The notes: generated by a model from the letters alone, not told the origin. Shown: positions 18,286 through 26,858, numbered from the stretch's first letter. The stretch is DNA of 32,416 nucleotides from Caldisericaceae bacterium (GCA_021160885.1 JAGHBR010000127.1:1-32416); one strand, 5' to 3'. Translations and numbers: made by a program.

Positions 18286-18660
18286 TTACTGAGTTTTCCC
18301 AGTAATACTGGCGTTTAACATCCGATAATTGATAGCCAGTACTTTACTGGCAAATTCAAACCGAATCTGGTTCTCTGCCAATTCGCCCATCTCTCTTGTT
18401 AAATCCACTTCTTTCTGGCTTGAATCATTCTCTTTCACTTTGCTTTGAACCTGAGTGGGCATAGCAATGTGCCGATCTTTATCAGCCTTTAAAATGCCTT
18501 CCATTCGTGTTTTTAATTCGGCTGAAAAATCGGTGTTTACTCGTCGGTAATTAGGATTATTGGCATTGGCAATATTTTTGGCAATCGCTTCATGTTGCTT
18601 TGTGTAAACATCCAGCGATTTTTTAACCAATCCTAAATTCTGTAATTCAAATACTTTCAT
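18286..18660 (-). CDS. flgB: flagellar basal-body rod protein FlgB
   Basis: HEAIAKNIANANNPNYRRVNTDFSAEL; C-terminal NQIRFEFASKVLAINYRMLNASITG. Confidence 0.93.
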   Translation of the reverse strand: MKVFELQNLGLVKKSLDVYTKQHEAIAKNIANANNPNYRRVNTDFSAELKTRMEGILKADKDRHIAMPTQVQSKVKENDSSQKEVDLTREMGELAENQIRFEFASKVLAINYRMLNASITGKTQ

Positions 18661-18683
18661 CTTTTACCTCCGCTTCTATTAAT

Positions 18684-18698
18684 ACAAGGCCTGTGCCA
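18684..18698 (-). promoter_or_regulatory. candidate sigma54 (-24/-12) promoter upstream of flgB
   Basis: Minus strand TGGCAC-AGGCC-TTGT. Perfect TGGCAC -24 element, GG-N10-G spacing, -12 element TTGT instead of TTGC. GGAGG ribosome-binding site at 18667-18671, ATG at 18660. Confidence 0.72.
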
Positions 18699-18928
18699 AC
18701 TTTTTTACTGGTTGATGAAGGCAAAGGTTTTCTCGACATTAATTATTATTTTTACTTAAATTAGAAAAGTTTGAAATTAAACTAAAACCATCGCACATCA
18801 AGTTAACTTAGAAGGCTTGAGGAAAATATTTCCTTTCTCGCAATTAAATCTTTCCTCCCGCTTTGATGGAAGCAAATCTAAAACCTGAAAAAAGAGAGAA
18901 CAGCGAGAACGGAGAAAATTAAAAATAA

Positions 18929-18963
18929 AAATGGAGCATCGTTTTTTAAACAATGCTCCATTT
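18929..18963 (-). terminator. intrinsic terminator after the CheD-HDOD gene
   Basis: AAATGGAGCAT...ATGCTCCATTT, 11-bp perfect stem extended by GTTT/AAAC, followed on the minus strand by TTTTTATTTTTAATTTTC. Confidence 0.85.
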
Positions 18964-18993
18964 GAGGGATAAATTCTATCAGGGACCCGGTTA

Positions 18994-20337
18994 TTACAAT
19001 TTTTCCGAAAATGAATGTAAATTATTAAACGGTATTCTTTCCAGAATATGTAAAATCTGGTTAGAATCCAGCCCCAGGTGCTGAACGGAAGCCATCAAAC
19101 TTTTTTCTTCAAATTTAGTAAGCACCAGGCCCGCTTTAAAGGAACTAACCAACAGATTAGCCAGATTGATTATGTGCATTAAGTATGGATAGGCATCATA
19201 TTTATCAAGCTGGTGATGAAATTCAATAGTATAAGCAAGCCTTTCTGGTAAATCCCACAATTTTGCCAGTTTAGCGCCAGCCTCAGTATGATCAATCTGA
19301 AAAACTTTTCGTTCTACATCAACTAAAGAAAGATTTTGATCATTGTACAAATTTCGGTAAAACATGGGATAAAAATGATCGACCCACTGGTCAAGTACAA
19401 TTTTTCCAATGTCATGCAATAATCCGGCCGTGTAGGCCAATTCGACTTCTATTTTTTTGGTTTCTCTGGCAATTTCTTCAGCTGCTTTAGCGACGCCCAG
19501 GGCATGCTGAAATAATCCGCCTTTACACAAAGAATATCCATTGTCCGCATCTTTGTAATAGTACTCCGTAAAGATGGAGAAAGTCAGTAATAAAATTCGC
19601 CTTTCGCCCAACATTACAACTGCCTGATCGATATTATCAATTTTGTTTTTGGGATTAAAATAAGCGGAATTGCAAAGATTAATAATTTTGGCTGTAAGCA
19701 CCTGATCCTGCCTAATTTCTTCACCAATTGTCGCCATCGAAACTTCAGAAGAATGTATCATGCGGATTACTTTTAAAGCGATTTGAGGGATTGGTTTAAT
19801 CTTTTGTATCACTGAATCAATATCTTCTAGTTCCGGAATTACATCGTGCTTACGGCGTTGCATAAAATTGGAACCCGTCAGGCTAAGGTCCACCTTAAAA
19901 TTCAAAAAATCAACCGTCATTTTGTAGCCAAAATAGCCGCCTGTTTCTTCCTGAACCAATTCAATTTTATTTTCGGTTAAAAATTTTTCAACTAGTTCGG
20001 TGGTACGTCCGCCAAAATCAAAAGCCAGGTCAATATCCGACACGTCTCCCATCAGGGCACCTCCGCCTAAATAGGCTTTCATATTCTCCCGTCGGGCACC
20101 TGTTTTCTCCAGTTCTTGCAAAAAAAGTGGCAGTCCGGTTAAAGCGTATTTTTTGGGATCTGGGACGCTTATTTTACTGGAAGGTTCTGGTAAAAGAATA
20201 TGGTAAATCCCCCCCACTTCCGCTTCTGTATCTAAAATGGCCAGCCCTACACAACTACCTAAAAATGCCTGAGCGCTAATATCGGTTTTATTGGTAACAA
20301 AAAATTCACCAGATGCAATAGTTTCAATACGATTCAT
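18994..20337 (-). CDS. CheD-like deamidase domain fused to HDOD domain
   Basis: N-terminus: FLGSCVGLAILD..GGIYHILLPEP...YLGGGALM (CheD signatures). C-terminus: IPQIALKVIRMIHSSEVSMATIGEEIRQDQVLTAKIINLCNSAYF...AYTAGLLHDIGKIVLDQW (HDOD/HD-like). Confidence 0.88.
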   Translation of the reverse strand: MNRIETIASGEFFVTNKTDISAQAFLGSCVGLAILDTEAEVGGIYHILLPEPSSKISVPDPKKYALTGLPLFLQELEKTGARRENMKAYLGGGALMGDVSDIDLAFDFGGRTTELVEKFLTENKIELVQEETGGYFGYKMTVDFLNFKVDLSLTGSNFMQRRKHDVIPELEDIDSVIQKIKPIPQIALKVIRMIHSSEVSMATIGEEIRQDQVLTAKIINLCNSAYFNPKNKIDNIDQAVVMLGERRILLLTFSIFTEYYYKDADNGYSLCKGGLFQHALGVAKAAEEIARETKKIEVELAYTAGLLHDIGKIVLDQWVDHFYPMFYRNLYNDQNLSLVDVERKVFQIDHTEAGAKLAKLWDLPERLAYTIEFHHQLDKYDAYPYLMHIINLANLLVSSFKAGLVLTKFEEKSLMASVQHLGLDSNQILHILERIPFNNLHSFSEKL

Positions 20338-21710
20338 GATACCTCTTCAATCCCTTGTTCTTTGTATTCATTTAATTTATTACGTAGCGTTCGCACGGTA
20401 ATACCTAACAATTCTGCAGCCTTTGTTTTATGATTATTTGTTTTTTTAAGGGCAGCAAAAATCAGCTTACGCTCCATTTCTGCCAGAGGCATAACATCCA
20501 GCGAGCCGTTCTTTCCCTGGTTATTGGAACGATTTCCTTCTTCCTCAAATTTAAAGTGTTTTTCAGTGATCAATTCTTCTTTACCAGAGAACAAAATTGC
20601 TCTTTCCAACATATGTTTTAATTGACGAATATTTCCTGGCCAGGCATAATCCATTATTTTTTCCATTAAGGATGGCGCAATCTTTTTGCTTTTAAATTTA
20701 TATTTATCTTTGTAAATAGTCAGAAAATGATCTATGATCAATGGAATATCTTCTTTGCGTTCTCTTAAAGGTGGCAGGGTGATGGGAAATACATTCAGTC
20801 TAAAAAACAGATCTTCTCGAAACTTGCCAGAGTTGATCAATTCATCAATATCGCGATTCGTAGTAGCAATAACCCGCACATCAATGGAAATCTCTTCTGT
20901 ACTGCCCACGCGAGTAATCTTCATTTCCTGTAAAACTCGCAATAATTTAGCCTGTAAGGCATAAGGAATTTCGCTTATTTCATCCAACAAAATGGTGCCT
21001 TCGTGGCATTCTTCAAAAATCCCTTTCTGTTGACGATAAGCGCCGCTGAAAGCTCCTTTTTCGTGCCCGAACAATGTACTTTCGAATAATGTTTCGGGCA
21101 CGGCCGCACAATTAATTTTCCTGAATGGTTTTTCCGCCCGATCGGATCGATCGTGAATGGCTTGCGCCACAAGTTCTTTTCCCGTACCACTTTCTCCTCG
21201 AATAAATACCGTGGCATCGCTATTGGCTGCAATATCGATATATTCCAGTACTTCTTTGATGGAAGCGCTTTGTCCAACTATTTTATGATCGATGTGGTAT
21301 TTTTCTAATTTCTTTTTTAAAACAATATTCTCTTTTTGCAGATTCTGAAATTCAAAAAAGCGCTTAACACGAGATTCAATTTGATTAATGGAAAAAGGCT
21401 TGGTAATAAAATCGAAAGCGCCTTTTTGCATGGATTCAACAGCGCGACCGATGGTACCATAAGCGGTAATTACGATGGCTCCAATTTGAGGTTGTTTCTC
21501 TTTTGCCAGGCCAACTAATTCCACACCTTTAATGCCAGGCATCATTAAATCCGTTATTAACAGATCAACCTTTTCCCGATCTAAAATTTTTACCGCTTCA
21601 TTGCCGGAAGCAGCCACCAATACCTGATATCCGCATGATTTTAATGTTTCCTGCAATACTAATCTCAGGTGGTCGTCGTCATCTACAACAAGAATTTTAT
21701 GATTTTCCAT
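20334..21710 (-). CDS. sigma54-dependent response regulator, NtrC family (REC-AAA+-Fis HTH), flagellar-type
   Basis: REC domain (VVDDDDHLR, DLLITDLMMPG); AAA+ with GESGTGKELVAQAIH and GHEKGAFSGA; Fis-type HTH (HKTKAAELLGITVRTLRNKLNEY). Confidence 0.95.
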   Translation of the reverse strand: MENHKILVVDDDDHLRLVLQETLKSCGYQVLVAASGNEAVKILDREKVDLLITDLMMPGIKGVELVGLAKEKQPQIGAIVITAYGTIGRAVESMQKGAFDFITKPFSINQIESRVKRFFEFQNLQKENIVLKKKLEKYHIDHKIVGQSASIKEVLEYIDIAANSDATVFIRGESGTGKELVAQAIHDRSDRAEKPFRKINCAAVPETLFESTLFGHEKGAFSGAYRQQKGIFEECHEGTILLDEISEIPYALQAKLLRVLQEMKITRVGSTEEISIDVRVIATTNRDIDELINSGKFREDLFFRLNVFPITLPPLRERKEDIPLIIDHFLTIYKDKYKFKSKKIAPSLMEKIMDYAWPGNIRQLKHMLERAILFSGKEELITEKHFKFEEEGNRSNNQGKNGSLDVMPLAEMERKLIFAALKKTNNHKTKAAELLGITVRTLRNKLNEYKEQGIEEVS

Positions 21711-21882
21711 TTTCTCCCGCCAGTTTGCGCTTCCCTGTTTTCCAAAGTCACAATTAATTTATAAGTCTTTGATTTCCAAAATACTGACAACTTTTTAACA
21801 GGTTGCCATATTTCTATTTTTAATTAAAAGTTACTTGTTAGCTATCGGAAAATTTCAATGATTCTTTAGACAGTTGACTAGT

Positions 21883-22452
21883 TTATCCCTTTTGCCGCTG
21901 GTAGGAATTCAACGCTTGTTTATTCTTTAACTTTTGACGCAATTCTTTTTCTTTTGCAGCTACTGATAAATTGGCCTCTTCAGGACGGATATCGTTTAAT
22001 ACTTTTTTAAGGCGATTAATTTCTTTTTGTAAAATTTTTATCTGTTCTTTTAGTTGTTGATTTTCTGCCTTCAACTCCAATTCATAAGAAGCTCTCTCAA
22101 ATAACGAAATAATTTGATCGATTCTAAAAGGTTTAATCATGTAATGGAAAGAAAATTCCCGCATGGCCTGGATGGCATATTTGATATTGTGGTATCCGGT
22201 CATGATAACAACTATTAAATCAGGGAAGGACTCCAACAATTTGATGCCCAGTTCAATCCCATTCATTTTCTGGTAGCCTAAATCCAGGTCTAGTAAGGCC
22301 AGGCCTAAAGGCTCAAATTTGCATTTTTTTAGCGCTTCTTCCGGATCGGATGCAGTAATCACTTTAAAGTTGTGTTCCTGCAAGCCTTCAGAAATCATCT
22401 CCACAATGGCAGGATCGTCATCTACGATCAAAATTGCTTTGTCTGTAAACAC
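21883..22452 (-). CDS. response regulator receiver with C-terminal coiled coil, no recognised output domain
   Basis: VDDDPAIVEMI, LLDLDLG, VIMTGYHN, IKPF receiver signatures; C-terminal ELKAENQQLKEQIKILQKEINRLKKVL. Start codon reads as GTG. Confidence 0.85.
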   Translation of the reverse strand: MFTDKAILIVDDDPAIVEMISEGLQEHNFKVITASDPEEALKKCKFEPLGLALLDLDLGYQKMNGIELGIKLLESFPDLIVVIMTGYHNIKYAIQAMREFSFHYMIKPFRIDQIISLFERASYELELKAENQQLKEQIKILQKEINRLKKVLNDIRPEEANLSVAAKEKELRQKLKNKQALNSYQRQKG

Positions 22453-22512
22453 TGCTTTCCCTAAATCATATTTTGTATACCTACATTATAGGTCGGCTTT
22501 TTTAACACATTT

Positions 22513-23484
22513 TTAATGATTCATGACGACTTCCGAACGCAATTCATCAAAAAGGCGAATCCATAATTGATTAATGACTTCATACCCTTCTTTACCCGTC
22601 TGTGGATAGCTAATAGAAACGTATTTCAGATTAATTTGCACACCGTCCGATTGTTGACTGAAATTTTTTTCCAGCTCTTCTTTCAAACTGTTGCACAAGC
22701 TTTCGATGGTGAATAAATCAGCATTAGGGAAAATAAAAAAAGCTGTATCCAGCGTTAACCAAATAATATCGCCCAGGCGCCCCAATTTTTCATCAAAAAT
22801 TTTTTGATACGTTTGAACAATATCCTGCAATGCTACAGGGGAAAGCATTTCGTGCCAGAGTTGCAAACGAAAAATGGCAAAAGACACCGGGAAAACACCC
22901 AAACGCGCTTCATGAATTCTGTCTTTTATGATTTTACTAATGATGTTTTCAAATCTGCGTTGATGTTTTTTTAGGGGGCCAAAAACATGGAATATGGGCG
23001 CAATCAAATTCACAAAATTACCTAACACCCTCAGTATTGTCATTGAAGGATCAGGTTCAGATTCGTAAATGTGGACAATTAAGAAACCATTGATTTTTTC
23101 ATGAAAGCGGAAAGGAAATATGTAAATGGTCTTAAGTTTTTTTTCTAATGAATGAAGTTCTTCACCAATCTTGATCTTATTGCCAATATTACGAAAAACG
23201 GATGGCCGTTCCTTACGCACGATAAAATTGTTTATTTGCGTCAATAAATTAAAGCGCAAAATTTTTTCCAACAACGGATCAAAGTTGCGGCTTTTTACAA
23301 TCACAAAGTTTTCTTCTTCCTCTTTAAAGCGGGCAATACCCACATGAGGAATTTTAAAGTATTCTACACAAGTATCAAGAATCATATCCAGAGCCACGCC
23401 AAAATCTGTTACCTGATTAATCAGGAATACAACTTCACTCAGCTGAATGGCTACTTCACCAATATTTATTTTTTTATCTGGCAT
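22513..23484 (-). CDS. GAF-like domain protein with probable degenerate GGDEF-like C-terminal domain
   Basis: N-terminal LSEVVFLINQVTDFGVALDMILDTCVEYFKIPHVGIARF resembles GAF. C-terminal GRLGDIIWLTLDTAFFIFPNADL aligns by pattern to the GGDEF-motif region without GGDEF. Confidence 0.5.
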   Translation of the reverse strand: MPDKKINIGEVAIQLSEVVFLINQVTDFGVALDMILDTCVEYFKIPHVGIARFKEEEENFVIVKSRNFDPLLEKILRFNLLTQINNFIVRKERPSVFRNIGNKIKIGEELHSLEKKLKTIYIFPFRFHEKINGFLIVHIYESEPDPSMTILRVLGNFVNLIAPIFHVFGPLKKHQRRFENIISKIIKDRIHEARLGVFPVSFAIFRLQLWHEMLSPVALQDIVQTYQKIFDEKLGRLGDIIWLTLDTAFFIFPNADLFTIESLCNSLKEELEKNFSQQSDGVQINLKYVSISYPQTGKEGYEVINQLWIRLFDELRSEVVMNH

Positions 23485-23495
23485 TTTGTCCTCTT

Positions 23496-24941
23496 TTATT
23501 TTTTAACGGATGGTACAAAAATATCGTACTCTTTATTTTCCATTCCATTTAAAGATTCCACAATAATTTCGTCTTTAAGCCGATAAATGCGAACACGATT
23601 AAGGGTCTCGTCTGAATGGAAGCCAACTCCATTAATATCGATATGAATATTGGGGTAAAGCTTTTCCTCAACGATGATTTCCATGGTTAATCTTTCTTTA
23701 GCCGATTCTTTCTGCAATAAAATTTCTTCATCATCCAATTGCATCAATCGGGAACGTAACCTTTTTATTTCCTTTTCAAGAAATTTGATTTCAACAATCT
23801 TCTCTTCAGAAAGGCTATTAACCTGTTTTTTCAAAATCTGTAAAAATTTGTATCGTTTTTCCAGTGTAGAAATGCGTAAAGCCAGATCGGTTCTTAAACG
23901 GCTTAATTCCCACAATTTTTTTTGCGAACTATTTTGTGTATGCGTAAAAATTTTCAGCTCGGTGTAAATATTCCTTTCGGAGCCAATGATATTGGCCTCA
24001 ACGCCTTTTTCAGAGGTTAGGATTCCTCCTCGAATTTGTCCTTCGACTCCTTTTACAATTATTTTTCCTCCTGCCGAAACATCGGAATTAATAATGTAAT
24101 GGGAAACCAGTACATCTCCCCGAACCCCAACCGTTGCATCCTGAATAAATCCACAAACCAAATTACCAGCAGCTAAAATCTTAGCACGTTTTTTACCTAC
24201 TACTCCATATTTTATTGTAACATCCCCTTGTTGCGAATAAATGTGTGCTGCTTCCACATTCCCGTTAATCACAATGGAATCACGAGCTTCAACTCTAAAA
24301 CCGGATCGGACGTCTCCATCAATGATTACCGGGCCATTGAATTTGATATTGCCCGTACCATAATTGACATCTGTTTTGACATGAAAAACCTGATCGACAT
24401 GTACCAGACCATTTTGCCAATATGCAGAGCCATCAATAGTTGCGCGAAGTTCCAGGCCATCCTCAGAAATTTCGGTGTTCTTTCCTTTGGGAAGTTCAAC
24501 ATCATTGCCTAAAGAGGGGATTTTTTTTCCGGTAACAGTAATTCCCTCCTCCCCGGAAGTCGCCGGAACTTTGCGCACCATTATCTGACTTTTATGGACT
24601 GGAATAAAATGAAGCGTTTTTTTAAAATCGACGCGGTTTATACTTTCGTTGCTGACAATATTTTCCTTTTCAACCCCAGGCAGTGCAATTTCCCAGATCA
24701 AATGAGCATCCTGGCCTTTTACGGGAGGTTTGCCACTGGCAATTAATTCTTCAAACACCGGTTCCTTTTTTTCCACTATCTGGGTTAGTTTCTCTGACAA
24801 GAGCCCATATTGAATGCCTGCCTTTTGAATAGCCGAAATTAGTGCCTGTTTGTCGGGGAAAGTCGCCCCTTTAACAGGAATCGTTAAAAAGGCACTTAAT
24901 TCATCTTTGCTTATTGTAATTTTAATTTTTTCCACAACCAT
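23496..24941 (-). CDS. FapA family (DUF342) polymer-forming-like protein
   Basis: Repeated beta-helix-like INGNVEAAHIYSQQGDVTIKYGVVGKKRAKILAAGNLVCGFIQDATVGVRGDVLVSHYIINSDVSAGGKIIVKG...GGILTSEKGVEANIIGS, plus coiled coil; typical of DUF342/FapA. Confidence 0.88.
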   Translation of the reverse strand: MVVEKIKITISKDELSAFLTIPVKGATFPDKQALISAIQKAGIQYGLLSEKLTQIVEKKEPVFEELIASGKPPVKGQDAHLIWEIALPGVEKENIVSNESINRVDFKKTLHFIPVHKSQIMVRKVPATSGEEGITVTGKKIPSLGNDVELPKGKNTEISEDGLELRATIDGSAYWQNGLVHVDQVFHVKTDVNYGTGNIKFNGPVIIDGDVRSGFRVEARDSIVINGNVEAAHIYSQQGDVTIKYGVVGKKRAKILAAGNLVCGFIQDATVGVRGDVLVSHYIINSDVSAGGKIIVKGVEGQIRGGILTSEKGVEANIIGSERNIYTELKIFTHTQNSSQKKLWELSRLRTDLALRISTLEKRYKFLQILKKQVNSLSEEKIVEIKFLEKEIKRLRSRLMQLDDEEILLQKESAKERLTMEIIVEEKLYPNIHIDINGVGFHSDETLNRVRIYRLKDEIIVESLNGMENKEYDIFVPSVKK

Positions 24942-25267
24942 TAACCTGTTGCTGAATGTTGTTGATGTTCACTTGATTCCTCAAAATCGAACAAAATTTG
25001 CGCAACTTTACCACAACTGCACTCATATATGATGCCGATCAGCTCATCTGCATTAAAAATGGGAGTAATTTTTCCATCGTGATGCGATTCTGAAACGCGG
25101 AGGCTATGCTCGATTTTTCTTTTTGAACCAACGACAACCTGATCCTTCTTTATAATTTTATTTTTAATGGGTTTAATACTGCTGATATTTTTAAAAACCG
25201 AGCTCTGATCCCTGTTAAAAATTCCATCGTTTTTCATAACTTCACTCTCACTTAAAATATTTGTCAA
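24941..25267 (-). CDS. small uncharacterised protein with CxCG motif
   Basis: 108 aa; C-terminal half GKITPIFNADELIGIIYECSCGKVAQILFDFEE; stop/start overlap with the neighbouring genes. Confidence 0.7.
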   Translation of the reverse strand: MTNILSESEVMKNDGIFNRDQSSVFKNISSIKPIKNKIIKKDQVVVGSKRKIEHSLRVSESHHDGKITPIFNADELIGIIYECSCGKVAQILFDFEESSEHQQHSATG

Positions 25268-25874
25268 TAGCTTCCTGAGTCACAGTATTTTGCCTTACAA
25301 TCTCCGTAGTTTGTTTGTTAAAGGAGGTCGATTTTTCTTTATTCATTTCGGCTTGAATGGCATCCATTAATCCTTTCCCAAATATCGTATTGCCTTTAAT
25401 CCGTAAAGAGGAATCGAACAAATCAACAAATTTCTGATAAATGGCATTTAAAATTCTGTTTACATATTCTAATTGCTGATTGGTAATATCCTGAAATTGA
25501 AAACTATAAAACACATTTTGTACTTTATCTTGTACTATTTCTATCTTTCTGACGACTGCTTTAGTTAAGTTACAATCTGTTATTATTGACTTTAATTCAT
25601 CTAATTCACCAATAATATTTTCCAGATGATCCATTACTTCCTGGGCTGCCATTTCAGTCGTTTTAGAGACTTTGTTAAGATTATCCGTAGCCGAGGGAAC
25701 TTTATTCGTTCCTTCTTTGCTAAAGGCATTAACCTCCAACATTAAGGGGATGATATCTTTAATAAACTGAAAAAGATCATTGATAACAGGCTTAGTATCG
25801 TCATTAATTTTAATTGAAAGTTGTAATCCTTCAATTTTTTTAATTAAATCCCCTATACCATTTACTTTATCCAT
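25248..25874 (-). CDS. cheZ: CheZ-like CheY-P phosphatase
   Basis: Long helical protein with VFYSFQFQDITNQQLEYVNRIL, matching the CheZ QDFQDLTGQ active-site helix (DxTxQ); lies directly after cheY. Confidence 0.75.
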   Translation of the reverse strand: MDKVNGIGDLIKKIEGLQLSIKINDDTKPVINDLFQFIKDIIPLMLEVNAFSKEGTNKVPSATDNLNKVSKTTEMAAQEVMDHLENIIGELDELKSIITDCNLTKAVVRKIEIVQDKVQNVFYSFQFQDITNQQLEYVNRILNAIYQKFVDLFDSSLRIKGNTIFGKGLMDAIQAEMNKEKSTSFNKQTTEIVRQNTVTQEAIDKYFK

Positions 25875-25886
25875 AGCTCCCCCAGA

Positions 25887-26267
25887 TTAAGAATTTTGGA
25901 AAAGATCATTTAATTTATTGCTTAATATTTCCGGCGTAAAAGGTTTCACAATGTAGCCATTTACACCCAATTGAATAGCCTTCAATACATCTTCTTCCAT
26001 ACCGCGTGTGGTAACCATGAGTATGGGCAGATTTTTGAATCTTTCCAATTTTCGTACCTGTTCAACTAACTCGGCGCCATTCATTTCCGGCATATTCCAG
26101 TCGGTCATTAGTAAATCGAATTCAGATTCATGCAACTTTTCCAATGCATCCAATCCATTCTCAGCTTCTTCAAAATCTTTTACACCTAATTGCCGTAATG
26201 AATTGGCAATAATTCGGCGCATGGTAGGTGAATCTTCCACAAACAGGATTCGTTTATTTTCTAACAT
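25887..26267 (-). CDS. cheY: chemotaxis response regulator CheY
   Basis: FVEDSPTMRRIIANSLRQLG, DLLMTDWNMPEMNG, MVTTRG, YIVKPFTPE. ATG at 26267 chosen because the AGAGGT RBS abuts the annotated ATG at 26273. Confidence 0.92.
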   Translation of the reverse strand: MLENKRILFVEDSPTMRRIIANSLRQLGVKDFEEAENGLDALEKLHESEFDLLMTDWNMPEMNGAELVEQVRKLERFKNLPILMVTTRGMEEDVLKAIQLGVNGYIVKPFTPEILSNKLNDLFQNS

Positions 26268-26295
26268 CACCATACCTCTTTTTTTGAGTGTTGTT

Positions 26296-26310
26296 TCAAA
26301 AAACGTGCCA
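26296..26310 (-). promoter_or_regulatory. candidate sigma54 (-24/-12) promoter upstream of the cheY-cheZ block
   Basis: Minus strand TGGCACG-TTTT-TTGA: perfect TGGCACG -24 element, GG-N10-G spacing, -12 element TTGA; about 29 nt upstream of the cheY start. Confidence 0.7.
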
Positions 26311-26414
26311 TCAACTTCTAATCAGTTCAATTACAGAAAAAACGGGCAATTATTTAAATTTTGTTCATTCTTAAAAATTACTAAAGAGAAATATTTTCCT
26401 CATTGCAGTTAAAT

Positions 26415-26858
26415 TTATTCCGGCTGCAATGCCACGCCAATTTTAGTTTCATCAAAGTAGTAATTGTAAATTTGTTCAAAAGGCAATTTCGTTTTTCCAG
26501 AAGAGGATTTAAAGTTCGGCAGTCCAATTCTAAATTGCTGATCCTGGATGTAATTTGCCATGAACTTGCCGGCGATGGTATTACTTAGTTCCTTTAAGCC
26601 ATCGATAAGCTGTTTGTGACTATCGATTACTTCACCCAACATTTCTGTTACCATCTGTTCTGCAAACTTTTGTTCATACAAAAAATAGAAACGGGCTTTA
26701 AAAGGTTCTACTATGTTAACTTCTACCAGAAAATCACCGTTTCCGAAAACATCATTAACGTTTTCCTTGTGCATTTCGGACAGTTCCTGAAAAAATAACT
26801 GTTCTGCCGTTTCCGCCATGGCTTTATCCAAGGCATTTAACAGATTCAGGTTTTTCAT
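26415..26858 (-). CDS. cheX: CheX-like CheY-P phosphatase
   Basis: GLKELSNTIAGKFMANYI matches the CheX/CheC ExxN active-site helix. ATG at 26858 preferred (AGAGGAG upstream, overlaps the preceding cheY stop). Confidence 0.75.
   Translation of the reverse strand: MKNLNLLNALDKAMAETAEQLFFQELSEMHKENVNDVFGNGDFLVEVNIVEPFKARFYFLYEQKFAEQMVTEMLGEVIDSHKQLIDGLKELSNTIAGKFMANYIQDQQFRIGLPNFKSSSGKTKLPFEQIYNYYFDETKIGVALQPE

Noticed and set aside
20975-21277. 100-aa minus-strand ORF inside the sigma54 activator
   Set aside because: Alternative frame of a clear AAA+ domain gene.
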